Assembly (NCBI RefSeq): GCF_000442255.1
Contig: NZ_KE557280.1
Coordinates: 60,647-124,646 of the forward strand
DNA from: Salipiger mucosus DSM 16094
GTDB taxonomy: Bacteria; Pseudomonadota; Alphaproteobacteria; Rhodobacterales; Rhodobacteraceae
Length of the DNA: 64,000 nucleotides
Reading direction: 5' to 3'
Numbering within the stretch: the stretch's first letter is position 1; each line of letters starts with the position of its first letter. The notes under the pieces were generated by a model. It did no database searches. It was not told the DNA's origin and worked only from the letters and a program-made list of their open reading frames with translations. The position numbers and the translations under genes are program-made. Of this stretch, positions 48,396 through 55,628 are shown one piece after another.

Positions 48396-48932
48396 CGCTC
48401 GATCTTTGCACCATCCGGCACGGCCTTGACACCTGTTATCATGGCCCGCGGCAGATTGACCCCGGTGCGCCGGCTCTCGTAGAGGGCCGCCGCGATGTGC
48501 AGCACCACCGAGATCTCGGCCCAGGTGACAAGCGCCTCGTGCGCCTCCTCCACCCAGTCGACTCCCCCAGAAGGCATTGGTGGTCATCATGTAGCCCGTG
48601 GCGGCGATCGCCAGCAGCGAGGCCAGCAGGTTGAAGATCATCAGTGCGCCCAGCGGGGTGTGCATCAGGTGCACGCGCCGGCGTCCGGTGGCCATGTCGG
48701 TGAGCTGCATGCGCAGGCCCGCGCGGGTCGGCACGAAGCTCGAGAACCGCGCCGAGCGGGGCCCGACCACCCCCCAGACCAGCCGCAGCGCGACCAGTCC
48801 GGCGATGGCATAGCCCACCCATTCATGCAGATCGCTCTCGGGATCGGTGAAAAAGGCGTTGGCGACGAAGAGCGTCGCGACGCTCCAGTGAAAGATCCGC
48901 AGGGCCGGATCCCAGACCGCGTGTCTGGTCAT
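48392..48932 (-). pseudogene. Cytochrome b561 domain protein with frameshift
   Basis: A di-haem b561-type membrane cytochrome. The first part reads MTRHAVWDPALRIFHWSVAT through GYMMTTNAFWG in one frame; the rest, VDWVEEAHEALVTWAEISVV to the stop, is in another. One extra base in TGGGGGA next to GTCGAC (48557-48570) causes the shift. Both halves are otherwise intact with histidines expected for haem. Upstream PepSY and downstream LuxR are in frame. Either a fresh mutation or an error in a homopolymer. Confidence 0.82.
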
Positions 48933-48991
48933 GGCTGTCTCCCATGCAAAGGGGCGGGCGGACGCGGCCCGCGGCCGCGCCCGGCGCAGGA

Positions 48992-49249
48992 TCAGTCTTC
49001 GGTCTTGGTGCGGACAATCTCGAGCTGGTCGTCGAGGTAGAGCTCGAACCGCTGGCCGTCCTTCAGCGCGTAGACCTCGATCATGCCGTCCTCGGCGTCG
49101 ATCTTGCGCACCTCGTAGCCCTGCTCGGCGAGCCTGGTGCGGATCTCGTCCTGGCGTGCGCTGTCGATGTCGGGCGAGGCCTGGGCGATACCGGCGGCGC
49201 CGAAGGTCAGGGTGAGGGCGAGAAGCGGGGCGGTCATCTTGGCGAACAT
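48992..49249 (-). CDS. PepSY domain protein, exported
   Basis: An 85-residue protein with a signal peptide (KMTAPLLALTLTFGAAGIAQA, cut near residue 24) and a short PepSY-like domain (IRTRLAEQGYEVRKIDAED, EVYALKDGQRFELYLD). PepSY proteins are commonly encoded with b-type cytochromes and may modulate periplasmic partners. It is the first gene of the PepSY-b561-LuxR operon. GGAGAGACATC lies before the ATG. Confidence 0.83.
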   Translation of the reverse strand: MFAKMTAPLLALTLTFGAAGIAQASPDIDSARQDEIRTRLAEQGYEVRKIDAEDGMIEVYALKDGQRFELYLDDQLEIVRTKTED

Positions 49250-49403
49250 GATGTCTCTCCTGGATCGATGTGAAGCGGCCGCGTCAGTGCGGCGCGCTCC
49301 TTCGATCTGCAGGCGAGAGGATCGCGAAACCATGGCCCGACGGGTGCAGATCGGCCATCTGCAACTCCGGTTCAGGCCCTTTTCGGGGCGCCTTGCGCCC
49401 GCG

Positions 49404-49862
49404 TCAGCCGCGTTTCGCGGCCATGAGCCAGAGCGCTGCGAGGCCGAGGCAGATCAGCGCGTTCCAGCTCGCCATCGAGAGGCCGAGCAATTCCCAGGCG
49501 ACGTCGTCGCATCGCGTAACCGGCGCGTTCATGATCTGGTTCACGAGGTCGTCGGTCGAGAGGCCTTCGATCGAGCCCGAGGTGCAGCTGTCGGGCCCGG
49601 GCCACCAGCCGCGCTCGACCCCGGTGTGATAGACCCCGATCCCGCCCGAGGTCAGCGCGGCCAGCGCGCCCAGGAGGGGCAGGGCGGCGCCCCGCACTGC
49701 CAGTGCCGCCAGACCGATGCCGATCGCCGCGCCATGCGGCCATCGCTGCCAGATACACAGTTTGCAGGGCGCGAGGCCGCCCCAGTGCTGGAAGGCCAGG
49801 GCGCCCAGCAGCAGCGCGGCCGAACCACCGGCGGCGAGCAGGATCAGGAGGGAGCGTTTCAC
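49404..49862 (-). CDS. dsbB: Disulfide bond formation protein DsbB
   Basis: A 152-residue four-TM quinone reductase that re-oxidises DsbA. The first cysteine pair is CKLC in LAPCKLCIWQRWPH, and the second is formed by the cysteines of PDSCTSG and VTRCDDV in the periplasmic loop. Its start overlaps the end of the DedA-type gene by four bases, which indicates coupling. Confidence 0.92.
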   Translation of the reverse strand: MKRSLLILLAAGGSAALLLGALAFQHWGGLAPCKLCIWQRWPHGAAIGIGLAALAVRGAALPLLGALAALTSGGIGVYHTGVERGWWPGPDSCTSGSIEGLSTDDLVNQIMNAPVTRCDDVAWELLGLSMASWNALICLGLAALWLMAAKRG

Positions 49863-50437
49863 ATGTACCTCACGAGGTAGAAGCCGCCGATCAGCAGCAC
49901 GACGAAGAGGGTGAAGACCAGTCCGAGCCGCTTCTCGATGAAATCGCGGATCGGCGCGCCGAAGGTCCGCAGCAGGCCGGCCACGATGAAGAAGCGCGCG
50001 GCGCGGGCGATCACGGCCGTGGTCACGAAGGTCGCGAGCGGCATCGAGGTCCAGCCCGACATGATGGTGATGACCTTGAAGGGGAAGGGCGTGATCCCCG
50101 CCACCAGCACCGCCCAGAAGCCGACCCCGTTGAACCGCGCGTTGAAGGCCTCGATCGCTTCGGTCTTGCCGAGCGACTCGAGGATCGGCCGTCCCACCTC
50201 CTCGAAGAAGAAGGCCCCGATGGCATAGCCCAGCAGGCCCCCCGCGACCGAGGCGGCGGTCGCCACCAGCGCGATCAGCCAGGCCCTGCGCGGCGCGGCG
50301 AGGATCATCGGGATCATCAGCACGTCGGGCGGAATGGGAAAGACCGAGGCCTCGATGAAGGCCACCGCCGCCAGCGCCCAGAGCGCCCGGGGATGGTCGG
50401 CCAGCGACATGGTCCAGTCGTAGAGGCGGCGCAGCAT
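49859..50437 (-). CDS. DedA/VTT-type membrane protein (YqaA family)
   Basis: A 192-residue membrane protein of the SNARE-associated/VTT fold with four to five TM helices. Family traits are FPIPPDVLMIPMILAAP, GGLLGYAIGAFFFEEVG and the conserved FPFKVITIMSGW region. Members move or scramble lipids or affect proton balance; the exact role is unknown. The start at 50437 (MLRRLYDWTMSLADHPRA) excludes a longer reading that would run through the tRNA. Confidence 0.87.
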   Translation of the reverse strand: MLRRLYDWTMSLADHPRALWALAAVAFIEASVFPIPPDVLMIPMILAAPRRAWLIALVATAASVAGGLLGYAIGAFFFEEVGRPILESLGKTEAIEAFNARFNGVGFWAVLVAGITPFPFKVITIMSGWTSMPLATFVTTAVIARAARFFIVAGLLRTFGAPIRDFIEKRLGLVFTLFVVLLIGGFYLVRYM

Positions 50438-50592
50438 GATCTCTCCATGAGTGCTTTGTCCGCAGGAAGCACGGGCCGCGCCGCTGTGCAAGCGCGCCCC
50501 GCGAAATTCCGGGCGAGGCGGCGCGGGCAGGGCACGCTGCGCGCGAGATTGCGGCTGGACGGGGCCGTACGGCTTGGCTAGACCGGGTCCGG

Positions 50593-50676
50593 GCCCAAGT
50601 GGCGGAACGGTAGACGCAGGGGATTCAAAATCCCCCGCCGCAAGGCGTGAGGGTTCGATTCCCTCCTTGGGCACCA
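50593..50676 (+). tRNA. tRNA-Leu (anticodon CAA)
   Basis: An 84-base class II tRNA with encoded CCA. The acceptor stem GCCCAAG / CTTGGGC, anticodon stem GGGGA / TCCCC with loop TTCAAAA (anticodon CAA), a long variable arm (CGCCGCAAGGCGTG) and the T arm GAGGG-TTCGATT-CCCTC all fold. It reads TTG codons. It stands at the left border of a run of accessory genes. Confidence 0.97.
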
Positions 50677-50893
50677 ATGACTTAGCCGAAATCGGGCAGG
50701 GTGCTGGACTGGTGCAGCCTACAGGGGCAGCCCACTCTCACGATTCACCCTCTGTTCGTTCTGATGCAGGCGGCGTATCGAGTCTGGAGCGACCTGCGGC
50801 ATCAATCCGTTCGCCACGGCGATGGCGCGGCGTGACTGATCCGCCCCAAGCCACTCCTCGATAGGGGAGGTGCCGGGAGCTTTTTTGACGCGC

Positions 50894-51592
50894 TCAGCTT
50901 GCCAGCTTTTCCTGCTGTGCGAAGGGGCTGAGGCCCAGCCAGGTCTGCATGGAACGGATCAGGTCCGACGATCCCACCAGCAGCAGTGCGTCGCGGTCGA
51001 CCGCATCTGCCACCGACCGCAGGCCCATCCAGATCTCCGTCATCGTCCGCAGATCGGCGGTCGCATACAGATCCACGTCGAAGCCGGGGTCGATATGGCA
51101 GAGGTCTACCGTCCGGTCCGGTTCCACGATCAGCCACCACTTGCGCCGCGCCGCCGGAAGTTCCGGATAGATGAACTCGATCACCACGCGGCGGTCGGGC
51201 ACCGGCGTCGTGTCGAGGTTGCGGCGCATGTCCCACATCAGCAGTTCGGGGTCGAGGTTTTCCAGCGACGGTTCGGTCTCGACCCATTTCTGACCCCACA
51301 TGCCGATCGCCTCGATCACCGGCTGCAGGTCTCGCCCGGCCCGGGTCAGCCGGTAGGCATCCACATCCGGCGGGTCGGTCAGCCGTTCGCGCTCGACCAC
51401 GCCCGCTGCCTCCAACTCGCTCAGGCGCTTTGACAGCAGCGCCGGCGACATGCGGGGCACACCGCGGCGCAACTCGTTGAAACGGGTCGATCCGGCGACC
51501 AACTCTCGCAACAGGACGACAGTCCAGCGGGTGCAGAGCACCTCGGCCGCCATCGCGACGGGACAGAACTGCTTGTAGCTCGCATTGGTCAT
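50894..51592 (-). CDS. HxlR-type regulator with sterol-carrier-like C-terminal domain
   Basis: A 232-residue protein. The N-terminal winged helix (about 5-100; QFCPVAMAAEVLCTRWTVVL, RMSPALLSKRLSELEAAGV) is of the HxlR family, and C10 lies at the spot where redox- or aldehyde-reactive cysteines occur in some relatives. Residues 125-230 resemble the SCP2-like fold, a hydrophobic ligand pocket. Divergent from the tautomerase-globin-cupin set, which it probably controls. Confidence 0.85.
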   Translation of the reverse strand: MTNASYKQFCPVAMAAEVLCTRWTVVLLRELVAGSTRFNELRRGVPRMSPALLSKRLSELEAAGVVERERLTDPPDVDAYRLTRAGRDLQPVIEAIGMWGQKWVETEPSLENLDPELLMWDMRRNLDTTPVPDRRVVIEFIYPELPAARRKWWLIVEPDRTVDLCHIDPGFDVDLYATADLRTMTEIWMGLRSVADAVDRDALLLVGSSDLIRSMQTWLGLSPFAQQEKLAS

Positions 51593-51648
51593 GACAAGCC
51601 TCCTTTCGCTCTCGGGTCCGCATCCTGACAGATTCACCCCGTCTCCGG

Positions 51649-51692
51649 CCAGTTCAGAACCTGTACCGGTCGCGATTCAGTCCGTGAACTGG
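51649..51692. promoter_or_regulatory. Inverted repeat in the HxlR/tautomerase gap
   Basis: CCAGTTCA (51649-51656) and TGAACTGG (51685-51692) form a spaced inverted repeat in the 188-bp divergent gap. It could be a site for the HxlR dimer. Confidence 0.45.
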
Positions 51693-51780
51693 CGGGCGCG
51701 TCGGCCCGGCTGACAGTCTGCGCCCATGCCGGTTGGCACCGGCAATGACGTGAACCGACTGACAGGAAGGGAGAAAGACA

Positions 51781-52002
51781 ATGCCTCTTGTCGATATCGA
51801 ACTGATCGAAGGCGTTTTCGACGAAGACCAGAAGCAACGAATGATCCGCGACGTGACCGAAGCCATGGTCGGCGTCGAGGGCGAGGCCATGCGCGGTGTC
51901 ACCTGGGTCCGGGTGCAGGAAATCGCCAGCGGCGAATGGGCCATCGGCGGCACGCCGATGACGACGGCGGCCGTCAAGGCGGCGCAATCCGAACCCGCCT
52001 GA
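51781..52002 (+). CDS. Tautomerase family protein (4-oxalocrotonate type)
   Basis: A 73-residue subunit. Removal of the start Met leaves proline at position 1 (MPLVDIELIEG), the catalytic base of this superfamily. The length and beta-alpha-beta layout fit 4-OT-like hexamers that move double bonds in unsaturated acids. GGAAGGGAG precedes the ATG. It is the first gene of a set with a truncated globin and a cupin. Confidence 0.88.
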   Translation: MPLVDIELIEGVFDEDQKQRMIRDVTEAMVGVEGEAMRGVTWVRVQEIASGEWAIGGTPMTTAAVKAAQSEPA

Positions 52003-52023
52003 GCAGATTGGAGAGGAGCAGCC

Positions 52024-52425
52024 ATGACCAGCCAACTCGCCAGGGACTTGCAGACCGTGACGCTGTACGAACGTCTCGGCGGCGCAGCCGGCATCCGCCG
52101 GATCGTCGACGGGGCCGTCGCGGCGCACATGGACAACCCGTTGATCGGGCACCGGTTCGCACCTTACGCGGATCTGCCCGAGCGGGTCGAGGAGATCAAG
52201 TGGCACACCTGCGATTTCTTCGCCGCCGGCAGTGGCGGCCCCGACGACTACCGCGGTCGCAGCATGGCCGACGCGCATCGCGGGATGGAAATCGACGCGG
52301 CCGAATACGATGCCGCCTGCGACGACATCCTCGGGACGATGAAGGCCCTGAACTACGACGCGCCCGCGCGCGGCGAGGTCGGGGAAATCCTGAAATCCCT
52401 GAAACCCGAAATCACCCACCAATGA
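52024..52425 (+). CDS. Truncated hemoglobin, group 1
   Basis: A 133-residue 2-over-2 globin. LYERLGGAAGIRRIVDGAV is the typical N-terminus; the proximal histidine is expected in VEEIKWHTCDFF near residue 60-61, and the E-helix side carries ADAHRGMEI. Members bind O2 or NO and often detoxify NO or help redox chemistry. It lies 21 bp after the tautomerase with GGAGAGGAG before its start. Confidence 0.87.
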   Translation: MTSQLARDLQTVTLYERLGGAAGIRRIVDGAVAAHMDNPLIGHRFAPYADLPERVEEIKWHTCDFFAAGSGGPDDYRGRSMADAHRGMEIDAAEYDAACDDILGTMKALNYDAPARGEVGEILKSLKPEITHQ

Positions 52426-52470
52426 CGGGCACGGTCCTTCGGGACCGGCCCGCCGAAAGGCAGGAGAGAC

Positions 52471-52836
52471 ATGACCAAAGCCATCGAAACCCATCGCTTC
52501 GAGCGCCCCGACGACCGCCTCGACATGAAGGAGCGCGGTGGCATCGACATCGTGAAGACGGGACAGGGATCGACCGGCATGCACGCCGTGTTCGAGCCCG
52601 GCTGGACCTGGGAGGCGGACGAGAAGCCGCTCCTCGGTCATCCCGAGACCTGCCCGATGCACCACACCGGCTACTGCCTGTCCGGCCGGCTTGTCGTGCG
52701 GATGGTCGAGAACGGAGAGGAAACGCCGATCACGAAAGGCGATTTCTTCGAGATCCCGCCGGGTCACGACGCTTGGGTCGCGGGCGACGAACCTGTCGAG
52801 ATGATCCTTTTCGAAGCACCGGGCGCGCAGACGTGA
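52471..52836 (+). CDS. Cupin domain protein
   Basis: A 121-residue single cupin. Metal-site motif residues occur in HPETCPMHHTGYCLSGRLVV and DFFEIPPGHDAWVAGDEP. Substrate is unknown. It is the last of the tautomerase-globin-cupin genes, with GGCAGGAGAG upstream, and converges with the GlxA-type gene. The set looks suited to reactive carbonyl or NO stress, but that is inference. Confidence 0.85.
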   Translation: MTKAIETHRFERPDDRLDMKERGGIDIVKTGQGSTGMHAVFEPGWTWEADEKPLLGHPETCPMHHTGYCLSGRLVVRMVENGEETPITKGDFFEIPPGHDAWVAGDEPVEMILFEAPGAQT

Positions 52837-52917
52837 TCGCGCCCGCACTCGGCAATGGGCGTTGCCAGGAAGGGCGCCTCCACTTGAGGAGCCCTTTCCA
52901 AACGTCCATTGCCGGGG

Positions 52918-53919
52918 CTATCCTCTCATTGGGCGAAAACGATCGCGATAGGCGGACGGCGGGACGCCACAATGGCGCTTGAAGATGCGCCGGAAGAACG
53001 CGACATCCTCGTAGCCCACGGAGAGCCCGACCTGTTCGATCGACGGCGCGCCGTCCTCGAGCATCTTTCGCGCCGCGGCGACGCGCAGCATCTGTTGGTA
53101 GACTCCCGGCATGTGGCCGGTGGCCTCCTTGAACCGACGCACGAGGTTGCGGCGGCTCATGCCTGCGACGTCCGCGAGTTCCTCGACCGGAACGTCGCGG
53201 GCGAAATGTCCGGTGAGGTGATGTTCGGCGTCCCGGACCTTTTCGTCATCGTGCGGCCGTGCCAGCGGCAACAGGGCATAGCCCGACTGGCTCGGTCGCG
53301 GCATGTCGAGGAGCAGCGCCTTCGAGCACTCGATCGCCACCTCACGGCAGCAGAGACGCTCGACGAGGTGCAGGCTCAGGTCGCTGGCGGCGTTGACACC
53401 ACCACTGCAGTAGAGACCGGCATCCTCGGTGATCAGCAACTCGGTCTGCCAGTCCACGTCCGGGTAGCGCAGCCTGAAATCGTCGGCGACGCCCCAATGC
53501 GTGGTGGCCGTGCGACCGGCCAGCAGCCCTGCCTCGGCCAGGAACGCGACGCCGGAACAGACCCCGGCGATCCGCGTGCCGCCGCGATACCGCTCCGCCA
53601 GCCAGGGCGGGATCGCGGCATGGCGCGCCATCCAGTCCTCCGGCACCGGGCCCGAGGCCGAGACCATGATCAGGTCGACCGGCCCGAGATCCGTGATCGC
53701 ACAATCCGGCGCGATGTTCAGCCCATAGGCGCTGCGCACCGGCGCGCCGTCGATGGACGCCGTCGTGACCCGGAACCGCGGTTCGGGGTCATCGCCGCGC
53801 ATCTCGTTCCACATCGTCCCCGCGGCCGAGAAGACCTCGATCGGGCCCACTGCCGTCGACGCGTAGCCTTCGCTGACGAGAATGACCGCGACATTCAGCT
53901 TGTCGTTGCTCTCCGCCAT
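52918..53919 (-). CDS. GlxA-family AraC-type regulator
   Basis: A 333-residue regulator with an N-terminal DJ-1/PfpI-like ligand domain (about 8-175; VAVILVSEGYAST, GVCSGVAFLAEAG) and a C-terminal AraC HTH pair (about 220-325; VPVEELADVAGMSRRNLVRRF and SVGYEDVAFFRRIFKRHCG). Such proteins control use of quaternary amines or related compounds. ATG at 53919 is chosen; an upstream GTG at 53976 is possible. Target unknown. Confidence 0.87.
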   Translation of the reverse strand: MAESNDKLNVAVILVSEGYASTAVGPIEVFSAAGTMWNEMRGDDPEPRFRVTTASIDGAPVRSAYGLNIAPDCAITDLGPVDLIMVSASGPVPEDWMARHAAIPPWLAERYRGGTRIAGVCSGVAFLAEAGLLAGRTATTHWGVADDFRLRYPDVDWQTELLITEDAGLYCSGGVNAASDLSLHLVERLCCREVAIECSKALLLDMPRPSQSGYALLPLARPHDDEKVRDAEHHLTGHFARDVPVEELADVAGMSRRNLVRRFKEATGHMPGVYQQMLRVAAARKMLEDGAPSIEQVGLSVGYEDVAFFRRIFKRHCGVPPSAYRDRFRPMRG

Positions 53920-54069
53920 TTCGGCACATTGCCATCTTGGCGCCGGGATTTCATCCGCTGCAAGCCTGTCAGGCACGATCCCCCCTGCAATCCGTCCGCA
54001 TCACCCGCTACCATGTCGCCCGATCCACGCCTATTCTCTGGCCATGAACGCAACCGAGAGGAGGAAAAG

Positions 54070-54366
54070 ATGGATCTCTACATCATCCGCCGTCACGGCG
54101 TCTGGTCGAACGAGGACGAACTCGCGGCCACCAACGAGAAATCGCTCCAGGTCGGTGAACAGATGAAAGACCGGCTGCGCTGGATCCGCAGTTACGCGGT
54201 GACCGAGGAAGACGGCCGCATCGGGTCGGTCTGCATCTACCAGGCAAGCGACCGCGAGGCGATCCGCGAACATGGACAGCGCATCGGCGCCCCCAGCGAG
54301 GACGTGCGCGTCGCCCGCGGCACCGCCGTCAAGCGGGACGATCCCGAGCCTGTGACAGTGGTTTGA
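54070..54366 (+). CDS. DUF4242 domain protein
   Basis: A 98-residue ferredoxin-like fold protein, MDLYIIRRHGVWSNEDELAA at the start. Relatives of DUF4242 form small barrel dimers and at least one binds nickel; function here is unknown. GAGAGGAGG lies before the ATG. A 13-bp hairpin (54370-54401) follows the stop directly. Confidence 0.8.
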   Translation: MDLYIIRRHGVWSNEDELAATNEKSLQVGEQMKDRLRWIRSYAVTEEDGRIGSVCIYQASDREAIREHGQRIGAPSEDVRVARGTAVKRDDPEPVTVV

Positions 54367-54369
54367 CCG

Positions 54370-54401
54370 GAATTCCCTCGCGTGTCTCCGCGAGGGAATT
54401 C
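54370..54401 (+). terminator. Hairpin after the DUF4242 gene
   Basis: GAATTCCCTCGCG and its complement pair over 13 bp with a 6-base loop, starting 3 bp after the stop codon. A weak T-run (TGTTTT) follows a few bases on, so termination is likely but not of the classic form. Confidence 0.7.
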
Positions 54402-54694
54402 GAACTCTGTTTTCCCGCGATATCCCCGCGCAGTACATGTTGCTGCATGATTTCACGCGGGCCGCTTGACCTTTTGACCCCGCAAGGATGTGACCATGCT
54501 CCCCATGGAGTCCGCGTTCTTTAGTTCGCTCTGTTCAGGGTTTGGTCCTCGACTGACCGTTGGCGATACTCCCACGGGGTGAGCCCGTCGAGGCTCGTGT
54601 GGGGGCGGTGGTGATTGTCGTCGTTGCGCCATTCGGCGATCGGCTCCCGGGCGTGGCGCAGGTTGGCGAACAGGTGCTCGTTGAGGCGCTCGTC

Positions 54695-54735
54695 CACTGC
54701 CCGGCAGGGCATTCCGCAGGAATGTCCCGAGAGGG
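54695..54735 (+). repeat. 41-bp hairpin element, copy A
   Basis: Starts CACTGCCCGGCAGG and ends TCCCGAGAGGG on the plus strand. The core stem is CATTCC-GCA-GGAATG. It lies at the junction where orfB has lost its catalytic core, and is inverted relative to copies B and C. Confidence 0.85.
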
Positions 54736-54886
54736 GGAGAGGCTGTCAGACACGAAGTCCAGCGACCATCTTCGGTTGGACCCTTGCGGAATCGCCATCG
54801 GCGCCCTCGTTCCGATCGCGCGCTTGCGACCGCCACGCTTACGCACTGTCAGGCCCTCTTCCCGGCAGATCCGGTAGAGGAGCGCT

Positions 54887-54934
54887 CCGCCCTACAAACG
54901 ATCCCCCGGATCGTTTGCTTTACGGGCTTCGATC
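54887..54934. repeat. Palindromic insert D in IS3 orfB
   Basis: About 48 bases that do not belong to orfB separate the codons for VNW from LYRICREEG. The centre is a perfect 10-bp stem CAAACGATCC / GGATCGTTTG with a CCC loop (54895-54917), flanked by GCCC and GGGC. It differs in sequence from the 41-bp element. Exact edges are uncertain by a few bases. Confidence 0.7.
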
Positions 54935-54980
54935 CAGTTCACCTTCCAGCCTTCGCGGCCAAGAAGCAGGTGCAGTCGCC

Positions 54981-55021
54981 CCCTCTCGGGACATCGCTTT
55001 GCGATGCCGTGCCGGGCAGTG
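54981..55021 (-). repeat. 41-bp hairpin element, copy B
   Basis: Read on the minus strand it starts CACTGCCCGGCACG and ends TCCCGAGAGGG, exactly 41 bp. The core stem is CATCGC-AAA-GCGATG. It interrupts orfB between the codons for RRRFG and the following RLHLL, at CATC|GGCGAC. Confidence 0.87.
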
Positions 55022-55267
55022 GATGGCCGAAGCGCCGCCGTTCGCTGGAAAGCGCCTTCAGCCTCTCTCGCAGTCCGGTGTCTACAGGTCTGGTTGATCC
55101 ACGCCGATACACACGCGGATCGATCCCGGCCTGGGCACAGGCCCGCCGCTGGTTGTAGCTTTTCTCTATCATGGCCCAGTCCACAGCGCGTCGCCTTGCA
55201 CCGGGCTTCAAAAGTCTTTTCCCGGCATCTCCTTCAGCGTGGCCACATCCAGCATATGCTCCGCGAG

Positions 55268-55312
55268 CGTGGTTCGGGGCAAACGCCCCACTGGGGCCTT
55301 TGCTGATCCCTC
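55268..55312. repeat. Palindromic insert E in IS3 orfA
   Basis: 45 bases split orfA between the codons for AKLKKL and LAEHMLDVATL. They hold an 11-bp stem with one mismatch, GCAAACGCCCC / GGGGCCTTTGC, and a 3-base loop. Unlike the 41-bp element in sequence. The length is a multiple of three, so orfA stays in frame only if no stop is met; GATCAG is read differently and the zipper is disrupted. Confidence 0.7.
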
Positions 55313-55482
55313 CAACTTTTCAGCTTCGCGTTCTCGGCTTCGAGCGTTTTCAGCCGTTTGGCCTCGGACACTTCCATGCCGCCATACTTCGAACGCCATT
55401 TGTAGAAAGTGCCATCACTGATGCCATGCTTCAGGCCGAGCTCCTTGGCGCCTATTCCGGCTTGGTGCTCCTTCAGGATGCC

Positions 55483-55523
55483 CCCTCTCGTGACATTGCT
55501 TCGCAATGTACTGCCGGGCAGTG
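55483..55523 (-). repeat. 41-bp hairpin element, copy C
   Basis: Read on the minus strand it starts CACTGCCCGGCAGT and ends TCACGAGAGGG, exactly 41 bp. The core stem is ACATTGC-GAA-GCAATGT. It interrupts orfA just after the codons for EEQII, before GGCATCCTG. Confidence 0.87.
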
Positions 55524-55628
55524 AATGATCTGCTCTTCGCTGAAACGGCTCTTCCGCATCGGCTGCCTCCTCCTTTGGAGAACAGGCTAACTTCAAACCG
55601 CGGACTTTTCAGGGGAGAAGGTCACGCC

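Larger units (their letters stand above)
54521..55211 (-). pseudogene. IS3 orfB transposase remnant
   Basis: Pieces in different frames give YNQRRACAQAGIDPRVYRR, LKALSSERRRFG, then RKRGGRKRAIGTRAPM and WSLDFVSDSL, then LNEHLFANLRHAREPIAEWR and HTSLDGLTPWEYRQRS. The order is that of a normal IS3 orfB, but about 130 codons holding the second Asp and the Glu of the DDE triad are gone at the insert at 54695. Inserts at 54981 and about 54890 break the N-terminal half. Confidence 0.85.
55207..55559 (-). pseudogene. IS3 orfA remnant
   Basis: Starts MRKSRFSEEQII with AAGGAGGAGG upstream, is broken by copy C, resumes with ILKEHQAGIGAKELGLKHGI and SDGTFYKWRSKYGGMEVSEA, is broken again by insert E after ENAKLK, and ends LDVATLKEMPGKDF. 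This is the normal order of an IS3 orfA (HTH plus leucine zipper). Confidence 0.85.
54491..55624 (-). mobile_element. Decayed IS3-family element with internal hairpin inserts
   Basis: The ends are imperfect inverted repeats: TGACCATGCTCCCC (left) and TGACCTTCTCCCC (right, read inward), both followed by AGTCCGCG and later CTGTTC. orfA and orfB on the minus strand are of the IS3 type but broken. Total length is about 1.13 kb. No clear target duplication is seen. The DDE core between the first Asp and the C-terminal part of orfB is missing, so the element cannot move by itself. Five short inserts lie within it (54695, 54895, 54981, 55268, 55483). Confidence 0.85.

Noticed and set aside
50438..50677. 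N-terminal extension of the DedA-type gene starting MVPKEGIEPSRL
   Set aside because: This reading runs antisense through tRNA-Leu; it is a well-known false product of tRNA complements. The true start is at 50437.
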